64,000 nt of DNA, taken from NCBI RefSeq assembly GCF_002160525.1, contig NZ_NFKT01000001.1:248001-312000 (forward strand), read 5' to 3'. Source of the DNA: Lachnoclostridium sp. An169 (GTDB lineage: Bacteria; Bacillota; Clostridia; Lachnospirales; Lachnospiraceae). The notes under the pieces were generated by a model. That model had not been told where the DNA came from and did not search any database. It saw only the letters and a program-made list of their open reading frames with translations. This document shows, in pieces, positions 62,421 through 64,000 of the stretch (within the stretch, counting starts at the first letter, position 1; each line of letters opens with the position of its first letter). The position numbers and the translations under genes are program-made.

Positions 62421-63452
62421 ATGGGAATGAAGATCAATGCAGAACTGCCCCTTCCGGCGGATCTGAAAGCGGAATACCCGCTCTCCGGGACGATCCGGAA
62501 GATCAAGGCAGAGAGAGACCGGGAGATCCGGGATATTTTCACCGGAAAATCCGATAAGTTTGTGGTGATCGTCGGCCCCTGTTCCGCGGATAACGAGGAT
62601 GCTGTGTGCGAGTATGTGCAGCGCCTTGCAAAAATAAACGACAAAGTTTCCGACAGGCTGATGATTATCCCGAGAATCTATACGAACAAACCAAGGACAA
62701 CAGGAGAGGGATACAAGGGAATGCTTCATCAGCCGGATCCGGACCGGGAACCGGACCTTCTGGCGGGAATCATCGCCATCCGCAGGCTGCACACCCGCGC
62801 CATCAGCGAGAGCGGGCTGACATCGGCGGATGAGATGCTCTATCCGGAGAACCGGAGTTATCTGGATGATATCCTCTCCTATGAGGCTGTGGGCGCCCGT
62901 TCAGTGGAGAACCAGCAGCACCGCCTTACCGCCAGCAGCATGGATATTCCGGTAGGAATGAAGAATCCAACCAGCGGAGATTTCTCCGTTATGCTCAACT
63001 CGGTGAAGGCAGCCCAGAGCTCCCACCGGTTTATCTACCGCGGCATGGATGTGACGACAGACGGAAATGAACTGGCACATGTGATCCTGCGGGGCGGGGT
63101 GGACCGGTACGGCACATGTATTCCGAACTACCACTATGAAGACCTGGTCCGTCTCCAGGAGATGTACCAGGAGAGAGAACTTGAGAATCCGGCGGTGGTG
63201 GTGGACGCCAACCACTCCAATTCCGACAAGAAGTTCCACGAGCAGATCCGTATCGTAAGCGAAGTGCTCCACAGCAGGAATTACAATCCCGGCCTGAAAA
63301 AGCTGGTGAAAGGCGTTATGATCGAGAGCTACCTCCTGGAGGGATGCCAGAAGATCGATGACCATATGGTGTACGGCAGATCCATCACAGACCCCTGTCT
63401 GGGATGGGAGGACACCGAGCGGCTGATTTATAAGATCGCCGAAGAATGCTGA
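62421..63452 (+). CDS. 3-deoxy-7-phosphoheptulonate synthase (class I DAHP synthase)
   Basis: A 343-residue class I (AroF/G/H-type) enzyme, first step of the shikimate pathway, condensing phosphoenolpyruvate and erythrose-4-phosphate. Family parts are VVIVGPCSADNEDAVCEYVQRL (about 48), RIYTNKPRTTGEGYKGM (about 85), ARSVENQQHRLTASSMDIPVGMKNPTSGD (about 160) and VVVDANHSNSDKKFHEQ (about 255). The N-terminal segment is the type that mediates feedback inhibition by aromatic amino acids. GGAG lies 12 bases before the ATG at 62421, while a second ATG at 62427 is nearer a GGGA. Confidence 0.94.
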   Translation: MGMKINAELPLPADLKAEYPLSGTIRKIKAERDREIRDIFTGKSDKFVVIVGPCSADNEDAVCEYVQRLAKINDKVSDRLMIIPRIYTNKPRTTGEGYKGMLHQPDPDREPDLLAGIIAIRRLHTRAISESGLTSADEMLYPENRSYLDDILSYEAVGARSVENQQHRLTASSMDIPVGMKNPTSGDFSVMLNSVKAAQSSHRFIYRGMDVTTDGNELAHVILRGGVDRYGTCIPNYHYEDLVRLQEMYQERELENPAVVVDANHSNSDKKFHEQIRIVSEVLHSRNYNPGLKKLVKGVMIESYLLEGCQKIDDHMVYGRSITDPCLGWEDTERLIYKIAEEC

Positions 63453-63458
63453 AATAAA

Positions 63459-63524
63459 ATCCCCGGGTGAACCCGCACAGACAGTTTCATGCTGTGCCGG
63501 CTTCACCCGGGGATCTTCTGTTTT
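63459..63524. terminator. Bidirectional terminator between DAHP synthase and pyrI
   Basis: ATCCCCGGGTGAA (63459-63471) and TTCACCCGGGGAT (63502-63514) form a perfect 13-bp stem, with GCACAG/CTGTGC inside. T-rich sequence follows on the plus strand and A-rich sequence precedes it, so it can serve both convergent genes. Confidence 0.85.
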
Positions 63525-63966
63525 ACCGTCTTCTGCTGTATTTCTCTTCGCAGTATTTGCAGCGGTAGACCTGGTTCTCCTCATCGGTCAGGACAAAGAC
63601 ATGGTCCAGTTCCTGTTCGATGGATGTAATGCAGCGCGGATTCTTGCATTTGATCACATTGCGGATCTCCTTTGGGAGCGTGAGCTGCTTTTTCTCTACA
63701 ATCTCCTCGTTCTCCACGATGTTGACCGTGATGTTGTGGTCGATGAATCCGAGAATGTCCAGATCCATAAAATCGATGGGACACTCGATTTTCATGATGT
63801 CCTTTTTCCCCATCTTGCTGCTCTTGGCATTCTTGATGATTGCCACACAGCAGTCCAGTTTGTCCAGGTGAAGGTACTTGTAGATCTCCATGCTCTTTCC
63901 CGCCTCAATGTGGTCAAGCACAAAACCTTCGGAGATCCGTCCGACGTTTAATGTATTTTTTACCAT
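63523..63966 (-). CDS. pyrI: Aspartate carbamoyltransferase regulatory subunit
   Basis: A 147-residue PyrI, the nucleotide-binding regulatory chain of aspartate transcarbamoylase in pyrimidine synthesis. The allosteric domain (about 1-95) has NVGRISEGFVLDHIEAGKSMEIYKYL, and the zinc domain carries four Cys in KCKNPRCITS and YRCKYCEEKY. The start at 63966 follows GGAGGAAGATAAA and replaces a Met five codons earlier. The catalytic gene pyrB would be expected just upstream on the same strand, beyond the window edge. Confidence 0.95.
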   Translation of the reverse strand: MVKNTLNVGRISEGFVLDHIEAGKSMEIYKYLHLDKLDCCVAIIKNAKSSKMGKKDIMKIECPIDFMDLDILGFIDHNITVNIVENEEIVEKKQLTLPKEIRNVIKCKNPRCITSIEQELDHVFVLTDEENQVYRCKYCEEKYSRRR

Positions 63967-64000
63967 TTTATCTTCCTCCATTAATCTACGTGAATATCGA

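Overview
The window looks like chromosome from a Gram-positive, spore-forming anaerobe of the Clostridia, most likely family Lachnospiraceae. This rests on spoIVA, the phosphotransacetylase-acetate kinase pair, a DUF512 radical-SAM-like protein beside der-plsY-gpsA, the UPF0210/ACT-domain pair, the gene order DUF177-rpmF-plsX-acpP-rnc-smc-ftsY, and moderate GC with strong AGGAGG ribosome binding sites. The genus cannot be fixed from the sequence alone.

Region 1 (1-5.6 kb) is a decayed mobile region beside tRNA-Leu. It holds a tRNA-Leu 5' fragment, an intact tRNA-Leu(CAA), a tyrosine integrase with a duplicated core-binding domain, a frameshifted relaxase, an AlbA_2/RecG-like ATP-binding regulator, a short ORF with a G10 tract, and an IS91-type transposase that appears to have lost its catalytic-tyrosine segment.

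Region 2 (5.6-15.6 kb) carries two complete peptide-antibiotic detoxification modules. The first is a LanFEG/Cpr-like ABC transporter (ATPase, two permeases, small membrane protein) divergent from its response regulator and kinase. The second is an ABC ATPase plus a large FtsX-type permease followed by another response regulator and kinase. Upstream of each ATPase gene lies a tandem GTAAG repeat with an 11-bp period, a plausible response-regulator operator. A large LPXTG-anchored GH73 wall hydrolase is divergent from module two, followed by a nested palindromic element of about 366 bp.

Region 3 (18.9-41.7 kb) is core housekeeping: a HAD phosphatase, polA, coaE, a WalJ-like MBL hydrolase, ACT and UPF0210 proteins, DegV, tmcAL, mgtE, pta-ackA, DUF177-rpmF, plsX-acpP, rnc-smc-ftsY, ilvA, a DUF1653 protein and uppP.

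Region 4 (41.8-50.3 kb) is accessory. It contains a MATE pseudogene, an esterase-like hydrolase, a small membrane protein, an ECF-type sigma and anti-sigma pair, a chimeric lipoprotein-like gene ending in a BlaR1/class D beta-lactamase-like KTG tail behind a promoter with two BlaI-type operators, a TetR regulator divergent from an acetylesterase and a sialate O-acetylesterase.

Region 5 (50.3-64 kb) returns to core genes: prs, the DUF512 protein, der, plsY, gpsA, spoIVA, a REP-like palindromic spacer with a perfect 61-nt palindrome, purine nucleoside phosphorylase, an MTA/SAH deaminase, a MogA-like/MBL/rnhA coupled operon, rnpB, DAHP synthase and pyrI.

The items most worth following up are the KTG chimera with intact BlaI-like operators, the two structured intergenic elements, and the paired GTAAG operators of the two antibiotic-sensing modules.
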